Assembly: GCF_000196255.1 (NCBI RefSeq)
Contig: NC_006371.1
Coordinates: 1,977,595 to 2,041,594, forward strand
Reading direction: 5' to 3'
DNA length: 64,000 nucleotides
Origin: Photobacterium profundum SS9
GTDB taxonomy: Bacteria > Pseudomonadota > Gammaproteobacteria > Enterobacterales > Vibrionaceae
Shown one piece after another: positions 29,127-43,496 of this stretch. A program made the position numbers and the translations under genes. The stretch's first letter is position 1; each line of letters opens with the position of its first letter. A model generated the notes under the pieces. That model had not been told where the DNA came from. It saw only the letters and a list, made by a program, of their open reading frames with translations, and did not search any database.

Positions 29127-29242
29127 ACTTGGCAATGACCTACTCTCACATGGGGAGACCCCACACTACCATCGGCGCAACTATATTTCACTTCTGAGTT
29201 CGGCATGGGATCAGGTGGTTCTATAGTGCTATTGTCGCCAAG
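29127..29242 (-). rRNA. rrf: 5S rRNA, distal copy
   Basis: About 115 bases with the conserved core ACCTGATCCCATGCCGAAC, GAAGTGAAA and GGGTCTCCCCATG. It differs from the proximal copy mainly in the helix II arms (CTATAG/TATAG in place of CTGTGG/GCAG). Confidence 0.96.
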
Positions 29243-29295
29243 TAAATTCTTTTACACAGTTCACGTTATTAATAACATAAACTTAAAATTGGGCG

Positions 29296-29410
29296 CCTGG
29301 CGATGCCCTACTCTCACATGGGGAGACCCCACACTACCATCGGCGCAACTGCGTTTCACTTCTGAGTTCGGCATGGGATCAGGTGGAGCCACAGCGCTAT
29401 GGTCGCCAGA
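29296..29410 (-). rRNA. rrf: 5S rRNA, proximal copy
   Basis: About 115 bases with the same conserved core as the distal copy. The helix II arm reads GCGCTGTGG. It follows the 23S gene after a spacer of about 290 bases (29411-29703) in which I see no tRNA. Confidence 0.96.
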
Positions 29411-29703
29411 CAAATTCTTTTCTCTCTCTTCCGTTTGCTAGAAATACACGCTAACTGCATTGCCTGCCTCTCTTGTTCAGTTATGTACTTCGTACACGCC
29501 TTCACTCGAATCATTGGCGGCTTTGCTAGCCTGTTTTCTATCTGCACTACCCGTGCACAACAGAAAAGGAATAATCTGGGAAAGTTAACTAGTATCTCAA
29601 TACACTTCATTCAAGTGTTCGTGGAGTCCGTGACCTACGAGGATGTAGGAAATACTGATAATCGTCTGGAACGATTTCAGTACAAAAACCCCTTGGGTGT
29701 TGT

Positions 29704-32637
<2,934 letters not shown>

Positions 32638-33005
32638 ATACAACCCCAAGAGGTTTCGTATGGCAACAACCAAGGTTTCTCTCTCCAATTCTTTTTCAAG
32701 ATCGAGAGAGGATTTGTTTTCGCCGGACTCTTCTTTTGTTTCCACTTTAAAAAAAGTGAAGACAAAAACACAGACACTTGAATGTGTTTGTTTTGAGAAC
32801 TCGTATCTCGTTCTTATTAAAAGAAGCAAGATACATTTGTAATTCAATCATTCGATTGAATTTACTAGTCAGCTTTCCAGATTGTTAAAGAGCATTATGT
32901 TTCATTTTTCAGAAAAAAATGAACCACTTTTTAAACACATTAAATTCTTTAATACAAAGAAACATGCTTAAAAACTGATTCATTAATTTTTACTAACTAA
33001 GAAAT
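32638..33005 (-). other. 23S leader part of the internal transcribed spacer, with boxA
   Basis: No gene. About 32878-32897 reads, on the minus strand, TGCTCTTTAACAATCTGG, a boxA antitermination element upstream of 23S. The rest is AT-rich and probably forms the 23S processing stalk. Confidence 0.7.
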
Positions 33006-33081
33006 TGGTGGAGCTATGCGGGATCGAACCGCAGACCTCCTGCGTGCAAGGCAGGCGCTCTCCCAGCTGAGCTATAACCCC
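33006..33081 (-). tRNA. tRNA-Ala (TGC)
   Basis: A 76-base cloverleaf with encoded CCA. Acceptor GGGGTTA pairs with TAGCTCC (G-U pairs) and the anticodon loop CTTGCACG gives TGC. Located in the 16S-23S spacer. Confidence 0.97.
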
Positions 33082-33153
33082 AATTTATTTCTTCACACTA
33101 TTTACAATATAAATAGTAATTCTTTTTAATACAACTTAAAGGTATTAAAAGAA

Positions 33154-33229
33154 TGGTGGGCGATACCGGGCTCGAACCAGTGACCCCCTCCTTGTAAGGG
33201 AGGTGCTCTCCCAACTGAGCTAATCGCCC
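33154..33229 (-). tRNA. tRNA-Val (TAC)
   Basis: A 76-base cloverleaf with encoded CCA. Acceptor GGGCGAT pairs with ATCGCCC, and the anticodon loop CTTACAAG gives TAC. Confidence 0.97.
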
Positions 33230-33265
33230 ACATGTTCCAGTTAAGATTTTATTCTTAAAGGGAAG

Positions 33266-33341
33266 TGGCGTCCCGTAGGGGAGTCGAACCCCTGTTACCG
33301 CCGTGAAAGGGCGGTGTCCTAGGCCTCTAGACGAACGGGAC
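33266..33341 (-). tRNA. tRNA-Glu (TTC)
   Basis: A 76-base cloverleaf with encoded CCA. Acceptor GTCCCGT pairs with ACGGGAC, and the anticodon loop CTTTCACG gives TTC. First tRNA after 16S. Confidence 0.97.
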
Positions 33342-33438
33342 TTAGTTTTCTGCCAACGTTGTTGGGCAACGCTAGCGCTCTTTTACATTTCGACCAAGCA
33401 ATCTGTGTGGACACTGCATCAAACAATAAATCTTTAGG

Positions 33439-35009
<1,571 letters not shown>

Positions 35010-35195
35010 AAGTTCTGTTGGCCGCACTTATAAAAGGCGACCGGCTCAATGATTTTTACTGATATTCTTGTTTCATTCTTCTTGCGAAGAAATGAAGCAT
35101 AAATTGACTGTGTCATCTTGCGATGATTAAGGTCACTCAGTTCATTGATAAATCTTTCGACTTAAAATTTCACGAGTGCCCACACAGATTGCATG

Positions 35196-35216
35196 GTCAA
35201 ATTGTTAAAGAACATA
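35196..35216 (-). promoter_or_regulatory. rRNA leader boxA
   Basis: The minus strand reads TGTTCTTTAACAATTTGACC, a NusB/NusE boxA antitermination element about 190 bases before 16S. Confidence 0.75.
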
Positions 35217-35264
35217 CTGACTAGGTTACTGGCTAAGCACCGTGCTCCGTGTCAGTGAGGTCGC

Positions 35265-35292
35265 ATTATAGGGAGATATTCAGCGATGACAA
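35265..35292 (-). promoter_or_regulatory. rRNA operon promoter
   Basis: The minus strand has -35 TTGTCA and -10 TATAAT separated by 16 bases. A GC-rich discriminator (GCGACC) follows, and an A/T-rich tract upstream of -35 suits an UP element. Together these are typical of a stringently controlled rrn promoter. Confidence 0.85.
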
Positions 35293-35394
35293 TAGTTTTT
35301 ATTAATTTAACCATCAACCGTTCAATAAACAACCAACCTGTTTCCTTCGGCAGCAATTTAGAGCAAAAATGTAATTTTATCTGCAGCCAAAAGC

Positions 35395-35418
35395 AAAAAA
35401 CCGACGTATTAACGTCGG
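35395..35418 (-). terminator. Terminator of the pha operon
   Basis: CCGACGT / ACGTCGG stem with a four-base loop, followed on the minus strand by a run of six T, just after the phaC stop. Confidence 0.9.
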
Positions 35419-35449
35419 CTATATATCATTATTCTGCAATATTTAGATT

Positions 35450-37267
35450 TTAAACATCTTCAACAGACTTTACCTGTTGAGATTTTACATTTGAAACCTC
35501 TATTGGCAGTGTTTGGCGAACATAATTACCAGGGGCTGTCATTATAGAAGGATAATTAGCATTACCTGCTTCACGAGGCTCAACTTGTTCTTCTGGATTA
35601 AAGTCAGCTAGCCATGTGTCCCAATGATTCCACCAAGAACCTTCTTCACGCTTTGCATTACTTAGCCATGCTTCTGGATCGTCAATTTTTTCATCATTGA
35701 TCCAGTACCCATACTTATTTTTAGCTGGGTGATTAACAATGCCCGCAATATGACCTGATTCACCAAGAACAAATGTTGATTTACTATTTAAGTTCTGTGC
35801 ACCACGGTATGTGCCTTGCCACAATGCGATATGGTCTTCTTGCGTAGAGATAAAGTATGTTGGTACTTTAATCTTCGACAAATCAATAAAGACCCCACCC
35901 ACTTTATATCCCTTTGGATCGACCAGTTTATTCTCTAGATAGAACTGTCGTAATAAAGTGCTATGGCATGCAACGGCAACATTAGTACTATCACCATTCC
36001 AATAAAGCAGGTCAAAATCTATTGGGCTATTGCCTTTTAGATAATTATTTACGTAATAATTCCAATAAAGACTATTTTCACGCAACAAGCTGAACGTGAC
36101 GCTAAGTGAACGTCCATCCATATAACCATTTGCTTCATTTTGGGCTTCAATTGCAGAGACAATAGGATCGTTAACATACGCTCCTATCTCACCGGGTTGA
36201 GAGAAATCTAACAACGTAGTGAAAAACGAAGCGGACTTGATACGATTACGCATTCGTTTAGCGGAATAATAAGCTAAAGTCGTCGCTAATAACGTACCAC
36301 CAATACAATAGCCTGCAGCATTGATTTGCTTCTCACCAGTAATCTCTTCGACAGCATCAACGGCTTTAACTACACCATCTAGCACGTAGTCATCAAAATC
36401 AATATTTGCCATTGTGGCATCAGGATTACGCCAAGACATCATGAATACTGTATGACCTTGCTCTACCAGCCAACGTACCATTGAGTTCTTCTCGCGAAGA
36501 TCAAGGATATAGTATTTATTAATGAAAGGAGGCACGATAAGAAGCGGCGTTTGATTCACTTTTTCAGTCAATGGCTTGTACTGAATCAATTCAAATAAAT
36601 CATTTTTGAAAACGACATCACCAGCAGTATTGGCAATGTTCTCACCCAATTCAAATGCACTATCATTTGTCATTCGGATTTTAAGAACATCGGCACTTGC
36701 TTGTACGTCTTCTTGATACAACTCCATGCCTCTAACTAAGTTTTCACCGTTAGTTTCAACCGTTAATTTAGCGAGTTCAGGATTTGTTGTAACGAAATTT
36801 GTAGGCGAAAGTGCATTAATCGCTTGTCGAGAGAAAAAGCCAAGACGTTCTTTCGTTTTTTCATCTACCCCTTCAATAGATTCAATACTTTCTTTCATTG
36901 TATTGCTAAAGAGTAAATACGACTGCTTTATATAGCTGTAATACGCTTCATCATCCCAAGCGGGATCATTAAAGCGTTTATCATCTTTTTCAGGTTTAAT
37001 TTTATTATCTTCATCACTATTTGGCATAGTAACGTTTTGCCAGATTTTCATCTGACTTTCCCACCAATCCATTTGTACTTTCACAAGTACTCCTGGCTGA
37101 GCGCTGGCTTTATCGATCAACTCAACAGTATCTTTCAAGTTGATTTCATTCATCGCTTTATTGAGAGGAGTATTTAGAGCTGCCTTGCCGGAATCCAATT
37201 CCTTCCACCATAGCTGGTTCATATCTTGGAGCTTGGCAAAGTAGTCCGAGAAGAAGTTGTCGTTCAT
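35450..37267 (-). CDS. phaC: Class I poly(3-hydroxyalkanoate) synthase PhaC
   Basis: Polymerises 3-hydroxybutyryl-CoA into PHB on granule surfaces. The alpha/beta-hydrolase core has the lipase-like box GYCIGGTLL with nucleophilic Cys (about residue 318), DFSQPGEIGAYVND, catalytic Asp region STQEDHIALW and catalytic His in GESGHIAGIVNHP. The 605 residues fit class I enzymes. It is the last gene of the phaB-phaA-phasin-phaC operon; AGAGG precedes the ATG. Confidence 0.96.
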   Translation of the reverse strand: MNDNFFSDYFAKLQDMNQLWWKELDSGKAALNTPLNKAMNEINLKDTVELIDKASAQPGVLVKVQMDWWESQMKIWQNVTMPNSDEDNKIKPEKDDKRFNDPAWDDEAYYSYIKQSYLLFSNTMKESIESIEGVDEKTKERLGFFSRQAINALSPTNFVTTNPELAKLTVETNGENLVRGMELYQEDVQASADVLKIRMTNDSAFELGENIANTAGDVVFKNDLFELIQYKPLTEKVNQTPLLIVPPFINKYYILDLREKNSMVRWLVEQGHTVFMMSWRNPDATMANIDFDDYVLDGVVKAVDAVEEITGEKQINAAGYCIGGTLLATTLAYYSAKRMRNRIKSASFFTTLLDFSQPGEIGAYVNDPIVSAIEAQNEANGYMDGRSLSVTFSLLRENSLYWNYYVNNYLKGNSPIDFDLLYWNGDSTNVAVACHSTLLRQFYLENKLVDPKGYKVGGVFIDLSKIKVPTYFISTQEDHIALWQGTYRGAQNLNSKSTFVLGESGHIAGIVNHPAKNKYGYWINDEKIDDPEAWLSNAKREEGSWWNHWDTWLADFNPEEQVEPREAGNANYPSIMTAPGNYVRQTLPIEVSNVKSQQVKSVEDV

Positions 37268-37332
37268 TACAATGACCTCTGTATTTGGACTAAAATACCG
37301 CCCATGAATTGGGCGGCAAAATGGTCATGCAA

Positions 37333-37686
37333 TTATGCTGGTGTTACTTCTTTTACATTTTCTGCAACTAGTTCCTCAACTTCGGTTTTAAATGTTTGTG
37401 CAACTGATGAGAACTTCTTGCTGTCTTCCATTAACTGCTGAGAAAGCTTCGTTAGTGTTTCAAGCTGCTGGCCATTGAACTCTGCCAATGATTGCATATC
37501 TTTTACTTCACCAACGGCTTTCAACTGAGAAAGACCCAATTCACTGTAAGTGCGAACAGCTGTAAGTTGAAGCTCAGTTAGCTCTTCAACATTTTTAGAA
37601 AATAGCTTGTTAAATTTAGCGTAAGGTGCAAGTGTTTTTTCAGTTTGCTCAGAGAAAGATTTAAACATTTCCGTATACATAGTCAT
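37333..37686 (-). CDS. phaP: Phasin, PHA-granule-associated protein
   Basis: A 117-residue, helix-rich amphipathic protein without membrane segments (MYTEMFKSFSEQTEKTLAPY at the start, FNGQQLETLTKLSQQLMEDS mid-protein), typical of the small phasin_2 family. It coats PHB granules and controls their size. It lies between phaA and phaC with about 65 bases to phaC, fitting granule function. Confidence 0.88.
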   Translation of the reverse strand: MTMYTEMFKSFSEQTEKTLAPYAKFNKLFSKNVEELTELQLTAVRTYSELGLSQLKAVGEVKDMQSLAEFNGQQLETLTKLSQQLMEDSKKFSSVAQTFKTEVEELVAENVKEVTPA

Positions 37687-37781
37687 GATTCCTTAATATA
37701 AAAGTATAATTGAAGTACCTAGCCATATTTTATCTAGGTACAATCTGTGAATATTCTGCATTAATGTAAAACAGGTACTAC

Positions 37782-38987
37782 TTAAACACTCTTCAGTACA
37801 ATCGCTGTACCCATACCACCACCAATACACAGTGTTGCTAAGCCGTATTCAGTATTGCGACGACGCATTTCATGTAAAAGGCTAACAATAATACGGTTAC
37901 CTGAAGCACCTAGCGGGTGGCCCAATGCAATGGCACCACCATTTACGTTTGAACGTTCAGCTAAATCTTCTACTGACGTATCTAGCTCTTTTGCTACTTC
38001 ATGTAGCACACCAAGAGCTTGACCAGCGAACGCTTCATTGAATTCAAATAAGCCAACAGACTCAATGTTTAGATCTGCTTTAGTTAAAGCTTTAATAACA
38101 GCAGGAACAGGACCTAGCCCCATAAGTTCAGGTGCAACACCCGCCTGTGCGTAGCTTTCAATTTCAGCTAATGGTGTTAGGCCGTATTTTTCTACTGCAG
38201 CTTCAGAAGCCACGATAATGGCACTACCACCATCGTTAATACCCGATGCGTTACCCGCAGTAACTGAACCTTCTTTCTTAAATGCAGGACGTAGCTTTGC
38301 TAATCCTTCAAAAGAGGCATCTGACTTTGGATATTCGTCGGTATCAATTACTTTTGTTTCACGACGTGATTTCACTTCAACAGGTACAATCTCATCGACA
38401 AACTTACCTTGCTCGATAGCTGTTATCGCTTTTTGTTGACTTGCTAATGCAAAATTATCTTGTTGCTCACGATTTAGACCCACTTTTGCAACTACGTTTT
38501 CAGCAGTTACACCCATGTGGTAATCATTGAAGGCATCCGTTAAACCATCAGCAATAAGTAAATCAGTTAACTCTAAATTACCCATTTTCTGACCATCACG
38601 AATCTTTGATGATGCACAGAAAGGGATCTGTGACATACACTCTGCACCAGCTGCAACCACGAGTTCAGCATCACCCGCTTTGATGTGCGCAGCTGCATCC
38701 ATGACTGCTTTCATGCCACTGCCGCAAACCATATTCAAGCTATAAGCCGGTACTTCATTTGGGATCCCTGCAAAAATTGCGGCTTGACGACCTGGCCCCA
38801 TTCCTTGACCTGCGCCAATAACATTACCAACAACAACTTCATCAATAGCTTCTACAGGTATGTTGCCTTGTGCCAAAGCCCCCTTAATTGCTACAGCTGC
38901 CAGTTGTGCTGCTGAAACTGTTTTTAATGCACCGTTGAAGCTGCCAATAGGTGTACGTTTAGCAGCAACAATAAATACTTTAGTCAT
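37782..38987 (-). CDS. phaA: Acetyl-CoA C-acetyltransferase (beta-ketothiolase) PhaA
   Basis: Condenses two acetyl-CoA to acetoacetyl-CoA, the first PHB step. Thiolase catalytic residues are visible: Cys in NMVCGSGMKAV (about residue 89), His in GGAIALGHPLGASG (about 357) and Cys in ATLCIGGGMG (about 387). The frame begins at 39008, but ATG 38987 follows GGAAG and gives the conserved start MTKVFIVAAKRTPIG, with about 401 residues, close to the usual 393. Confidence 0.96.
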   Translation of the reverse strand: MTKVFIVAAKRTPIGSFNGALKTVSAAQLAAVAIKGALAQGNIPVEAIDEVVVGNVIGAGQGMGPGRQAAIFAGIPNEVPAYSLNMVCGSGMKAVMDAAAHIKAGDAELVVAAGAECMSQIPFCASSKIRDGQKMGNLELTDLLIADGLTDAFNDYHMGVTAENVVAKVGLNREQQDNFALASQQKAITAIEQGKFVDEIVPVEVKSRRETKVIDTDEYPKSDASFEGLAKLRPAFKKEGSVTAGNASGINDGGSAIIVASEAAVEKYGLTPLAEIESYAQAGVAPELMGLGPVPAVIKALTKADLNIESVGLFEFNEAFAGQALGVLHEVAKELDTSVEDLAERSNVNGGAIALGHPLGASGNRIIVSLLHEMRRRNTEYGLATLCIGGGMGTAIVLKSV

Positions 38988-39046
38988 GATCTTAACTTCC
39001 CTTTCCAATCAAATTTATCCAACCATTCTTTCTTGAAGGTTATGGA

Positions 39047-39787
39047 TTAGTTCATATACAAACCGCCATTTACCGACAGCGTTTCGCCTGTAATATATGC
39101 TGCTGCATCACTTGCTAAGAAAGTGACTGCGCCAGCAATTTCTTGTGGCATAGCTAGACGTTTCATTGGAATTTCAGCTTTAATTGAGTCTAATACTTCC
39201 GGCTTAATCGCTTCAACCATTGGTGTACCAGTGTAACCAGGTGCAATTGCATTAACGGTTACACCCGAACGGGCACCTTCTGCAGCTAAGGCTTTGGTAA
39301 AGCCAATCATTCCAGCTTTTGCTGCTGAGTAGTTCGCCTGACCAAACTGACCTTTTAGACCGTTTACAGAAGTAATGTTAATAATTCGAGCATTTCCATG
39401 CTGACACATAGAGTCAAACAAAGGATGTGTAACATTGAACAAACTATTGAGGTTTGTATTGATTACTTCATTCCATTGTGCTGCTGACATACGTTTAAAT
39501 GTCGAGTCACGAGTAATGCCAGCATTATTAACCAATACGTCAATGTTACCTTCTTCCTGCAATAATGTTGCAAGAGCCTCTTTACAAAAACTTGTATCCG
39601 TAACATCCAAAGGGAATAAACGGACCTGATCTTCTGAATAATTATTCTCTTCAAACCATTCTTTTGCCTTAGCTTCTCCGTTTGGAAAATATGTGGCTAT
39701 TACTCGATAACCTGCCTCAACTAATCCTTTTGTAATCGACGAACCAATACCACCTTTAGCGCCAGTAACTAATGCTTTCTTGTTCAT
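39047..39787 (-). CDS. phaB: Acetoacetyl-CoA reductase PhaB
   Basis: NADPH-dependent SDR reducing acetoacetyl-CoA to (R)-3-hydroxybutyryl-CoA. It shows TGAKGGIG (cofactor), NNAGITRDSTFKRM (PhaB-type), catalytic Ser in NITSVNG and YSAAK. ATG 39787 follows GGAG by nine bases and gives 246 residues, equal to the classical PhaB length; the frame could extend eight codons upstream. First gene of the pha operon. Confidence 0.96.
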   Translation of the reverse strand: MNKKALVTGAKGGIGSSITKGLVEAGYRVIATYFPNGEAKAKEWFEENNYSEDQVRLFPLDVTDTSFCKEALATLLQEEGNIDVLVNNAGITRDSTFKRMSAAQWNEVINTNLNSLFNVTHPLFDSMCQHGNARIINITSVNGLKGQFGQANYSAAKAGMIGFTKALAAEGARSGVTVNAIAPGYTGTPMVEAIKPEVLDSIKAEIPMKRLAMPQEIAGAVTFLASDAAAYITGETLSVNGGLYMN

Positions 39788-40411
39788 TTTAAAAGACTCC
39801 GCGCTCATCACAAGGATGAACTATCACCATGAAATAATTGACAATTTTAAAAATAACATTACAAAAACAATATTGTGAAAATTAATACTAACTACAAATA
39901 ACAAATTGATTTGAATACATCTTAATTACAAAATGCGACATTATCATGAAAAACATGTTGCATAAACATTATAAGAACACACACGCATACCAATATCAAT
40001 ACACAGCATTAATGGTCAGACCAATATCCTTAGACGGAATTGAATATTTATCGAACATTAAAAACCAACCAGTGTTAACATTTTATTTACATTTGTTTTT
40101 ATGTATTCAGAAGAAATAAATAAACAAATACGAAATAGACATACCTAGCGACTTCAACATAAAAAAATAATATAAATAATCATTTTCTTGCATCTTATAT
40201 GTGCACTGATGCACCTTAACTATTCATTCAAACGCATGTTTATATATTTATATTGCCATGACGCACAATTTAAATGTTAATAAATAGTTAACAACAAATT
40301 ATCATAAATATTAACAACTCCTTTTTTGGGGCATATTGTAGGTAAAAAAAACCAGAGCATTTAGCTCTGGCTTTTCCACATACATACATTTTGGCAATAA
40401 AATGTGTTTGC
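39788..40411. other. AT-rich intergenic region upstream of the pha operon
   Basis: No gene seen. The part next to phaB should hold the pha promoter. A hairpin CCAGAGC / GCTCTGG at about 40350-40373 has a long T-run on the minus strand (about 40340-40349) and a shorter one on the plus strand. It would terminate leftward transcription coming from the transposase remnant. Confidence 0.5.
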
Positions 40412-40515
40412 TTACTTAAATTCATTCCAAACAGATAAACCATCAGGGTTGTCGATCTACCCATTTTTAATCATCGACCACAGCTCTATGCCAGCGGGTG
40501 TGGCTTTGATCGACT
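40412..40515 (-). pseudogene. Decayed C-terminal fragment of IS6-like transposase
   Basis: On the minus strand the frame reads ATPAGIELWSMIKNG, an in-frame TAG, then IDNPDGLSVWNEFK and stop. This matches the better-preserved tail at 52332-52478 (ATLAGVELWSMIKNGQLDNP). The internal stop and the lack of any upstream transposase show a dead remnant. From here to the moxR start (about 470 bases) I see no further gene. Confidence 0.6.
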
Positions 40516-40991
40516 AGGTTGTTTATTTGAAGGACTTCAATCAGGTTGAGAGTCCTCCCTGTAAACCAGAGTTGGATGATGTTGGAAGGAAAGTGGCGAT
40601 CAGGAAAGTTGATAGTCATAATGCTAAAGATAAAGATAATGAGTGCAGAAGAGATCATAACTCAGCACTCCAGCTTGCGAAAAAAAACAATAGTGCAATG
40701 CTAATGCTCTGAACAATATCGTAGAGAAAGCCGAATGACTCTTTTTGCACCAAAAAAGTTCAGATTCATTTCTTGTGTCACCTTAATAGCGCCTGTTCAT
40801 TGATTATCTATAAGTCTATGAATAAAAAATAATTAATGTTAATTCCTTTGTTTTCGCACTACCCTTAAATAAGAACACACATGACGATTCAAAGACTTAA
40901 ACGATAAAATTCATGAACTTTATTGTCATTTTTAAGTCTTAAATTTCATCATTTCTGTTTGACTGTTTGTATTTCAAGGACATATATTTCG

Positions 40992-41948
40992 ATGTTAGCT
41001 TCAACATTTCAACGCCTTAAAACTTATCTCGAAACTCAGGTCATCGGTCAGCCCGATCTTGTAAAACAGTTACTGATTGCCTTACTTGCAGATGGGCATA
41101 TCTTAGTAGAAGGTCCTCCTGGTTTAGCGAAAACGCGCGCAGTAAAAATCTTATCTGACTGTATTGAAGGTAGTTTTCACCGTGTACAGTTCACCCCTGA
41201 TCTATTACCAGCAGACTTAACGGGGACTGATATATTTCGTCCAGAGACCGCTGAATTTACCTTCCAGCCGGGTCCTATTTTCAATTCATTATTACTAGCC
41301 GATGAAATCAACCGCGCGCCTGCGAAAGTACAAGCCGCGATGTTAGAAGCAATGGCTGAAAAACAAATTACTACTGGGCGAAAAACATACCCATTACCTG
41401 AGCTGTTCTTAGTGATGGCAACACAGAACCCAATCGAACAGGAAGGCACCTATCCGTTACCTGAAGCGCAACTTGATCGCTTCCTGTTACAGTTGAATGT
41501 GAACTACCCCGATGAAGCCAGCGAGTTAGAAATTCTTCGCCTTAATCGCGGTGAAGCACTGGGTATTGAGAAAGCAGATCCGGTACACATTACACAAGAA
41601 TCCATTTTTGCTGCACGTAAAGCAGTATTAAGCATTCATATGGCAGAGGATGTTGAGCGTTATATTATTCGCTTAACCATGGCAACACGCCAGCCAGAGA
41701 GTTACAGCGACCAATTAGCCAACTGGTTACAAATGGGAGTTAGCCCACGAGCAACATTGGCTCTCGACCGCTGTGCACGCGCCCATGCATGGTTGAATGG
41801 TCGTGATTTTGTCACGCCAGAAGATGTACAAAAAATGGCTTATCCGGTACTTCGCCCCCGCTTGTTATTAAGCTATGAAGCACAAGCAGAAGGCATTGCA
41901 GCAGATTCGATTGTAAGCCACTTGATCGAGCAGGTTGCTTGCGCATGA
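40992..41948 (+). CDS. moxR: MoxR-family AAA+ ATPase
   Basis: Cytoplasmic AAA+ chaperone-like ATPase of 318 residues. Walker A is VEGPPGLAKT (about residue 41), Walker B LLADEINRAP, sensor-like ATQNPIEQEGTYPLPEAQLDRF, and the MoxR-type C-terminal lid follows. MoxR proteins assist folding or cofactor insertion together with VWA partners, and this gene is followed by the expected DUF58 and Bat genes. The frame is open from a TTG at 40923, but ATG 40992 (AAGGA upstream) is better. It overlaps the next gene as ATGA. Confidence 0.92.
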   Translation: MLASTFQRLKTYLETQVIGQPDLVKQLLIALLADGHILVEGPPGLAKTRAVKILSDCIEGSFHRVQFTPDLLPADLTGTDIFRPETAEFTFQPGPIFNSLLLADEINRAPAKVQAAMLEAMAEKQITTGRKTYPLPELFLVMATQNPIEQEGTYPLPEAQLDRFLLQLNVNYPDEASELEILRLNRGEALGIEKADPVHITQESIFAARKAVLSIHMAEDVERYIIRLTMATRQPESYSDQLANWLQMGVSPRATLALDRCARAHAWLNGRDFVTPEDVQKMAYPVLRPRLLLSYEAQAEGIAADSIVSHLIEQVACA

Positions 41949-42931
41949 CAGAATCACAGATAGCACCGACTCTCCCTTCGCATAGCGATGGTGTGAATTT
42001 GTGTCTGGCTGAGTTACTGCAATACAAAAACCAAGCTGTGCGCTGGCTTCCACCAGCGCAAAGTGTTTGGTCTCAGTTAAACGGTCAGCACATGAGCCGT
42101 CAAAAAGGACGGGGGATGAACTTTTCAGAAGTTCGTCCGTACCAAGCAGGTGATGATATTCGCGCCATTGATTGGCGGGTAACCGCCCGGACAGGTAAAA
42201 CCCATACCAAACTATTTACCGAAGAACGCGAACAACCCGTTATGTTATTAATTGATATTAGTGACAGCATGAAGTTCGGTTCACAATTGTTATTGAAATC
42301 AGTACAAGCTGCACATTTTGCTAGTTTGCTCAGCTGGTTAGCGGTGCGAGAAAAAGATCGTATTGGTGCAATTATCTATGATGGTAAGCGATTAACAGAA
42401 TGCAAACCGACGGCACGCCGACAGGGACCATTGCGGGTTATTAATGCTTTAATTGAAGCACACAAAGTACAAATACCCTCTTCATCTAATGAACAATATA
42501 GTCAGCAACAACAAGCTAGCGAGAACTGCTCTTCAGTACCTTTTTCAGGTGCATTGAAGCATCTCCATCACCTATGTCCAAAAGGCAGTGAGATTGTCAT
42601 TATCAGTGACTTCTATCAGTTAGGGTTTAGTGATAAACGCCGTTTAAGTCAACTACGCCATCATAATCGAATTCAATTCGTGCAAATTCATGATCCTTTA
42701 GAACAAGGAAAAACGAGTTTTACGGGTTATGAAAGCGTCACTGATAATAAGCAATCATTGTGGCTCGACTTCTCTGCGAAAAAAACTAAAGAGAAACTGA
42801 GTGAACAATACCTCGCTCATCAACTCTTCATTAAAGACATGGCGCAAACCTTAGCAATACCCTTGCATTCTTTATCAGCAGCTATACCTTTGCTTCAACA
42901 GTTAGGAGGTCAACGCATTCACCATGGCTGA
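41945..42931 (+). CDS. DUF58 domain protein (VWA-like)
   Basis: The family hallmark is visible at GMNFSEVRPYQAGDDIRAIDWRVTARTG (residues about 60-87). It is followed by a VWA-like fold with a MIDAS-type motif LIDISDSM (about residue 107) and VIISDFYQLG. Length 328. DUF58 proteins are regular partners of MoxR ATPases. ATG 41945 overlaps the moxR stop; its own stop overlaps the next ATG by eight bases. Confidence 0.9.
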   Translation: MTESQIAPTLPSHSDGVNLCLAELLQYKNQAVRWLPPAQSVWSQLNGQHMSRQKGRGMNFSEVRPYQAGDDIRAIDWRVTARTGKTHTKLFTEEREQPVMLLIDISDSMKFGSQLLLKSVQAAHFASLLSWLAVREKDRIGAIIYDGKRLTECKPTARRQGPLRVINALIEAHKVQIPSSSNEQYSQQQQASENCSSVPFSGALKHLHHLCPKGSEIVIISDFYQLGFSDKRRLSQLRHHNRIQFVQIHDPLEQGKTSFTGYESVTDNKQSLWLDFSAKKTKEKLSEQYLAHQLFIKDMAQTLAIPLHSLSAAIPLLQQLGGQRIHHG

Positions 42932-43496
42932 TCCAACAATACCAATGAATAAAGCCACCACTACGCTGCCACTTGCCGATGTACATCTTCAAGATATACC
43001 GGGTACTTGGCCACTCGCTTGGGGATGGTGGCTATGTATTATTATTGGCGTAACTGCGCTTTCTTATCTTTCTAGATTGTTATTCAGAAAGATCAAACAA
43101 CATCGTGCATCCAAACAAGCTCAGCACGAAGCAAAACAACAGCTTAAAGCAATGGCACAAACAACCCAACTGGGTGATATTAATGAATTGCTGCGTAAAG
43201 CAGCCCTTAGCTATTTTCCTCGCCAACAAGTTGCAGGGTTAACAGGTCAACGCTGGCTATCTTTTCTTGATCAACAATTACCACCGAAGCAACAAGGTTT
43301 TTTAGCCTATTCTGATGTTTGGCAACAAGGTCTTTTCTCTCCCAATGGCCTTAGTGAAGACGAATTAATGCAATGTAAAAAGCTCGCATCAAACTGGATC
43401 ATCTGCGCATTGCCGCCAAAGCCAAATAAACACGTAACAGATAATGCTTCTGTCGATAACACCTCGGCTTCTAAGCAGGAGCAACAAGATGTTTGA
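42924..43496 (+). CDS. DUF4381 membrane protein of the moxR-bat cluster
   Basis: A 190-residue protein with one strong transmembrane segment (WGWWLCIIIGVTALSYLSRLLF, about residues 33-54), then a cytoplasmic, Lys/Gln-rich helical region. Its place between the DUF58 and batA genes is that of DUF4381 proteins in Vibrio-type Bat operons. No catalytic motif is visible; a scaffold role is a guess. Confidence 0.8.
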   Translation: MADPTIPMNKATTTLPLADVHLQDIPGTWPLAWGWWLCIIIGVTALSYLSRLLFRKIKQHRASKQAQHEAKQQLKAMAQTTQLGDINELLRKAALSYFPRQQVAGLTGQRWLSFLDQQLPPKQQGFLAYSDVWQQGLFSPNGLSEDELMQCKKLASNWIICALPPKPNKHVTDNASVDNTSASKQEQQDV

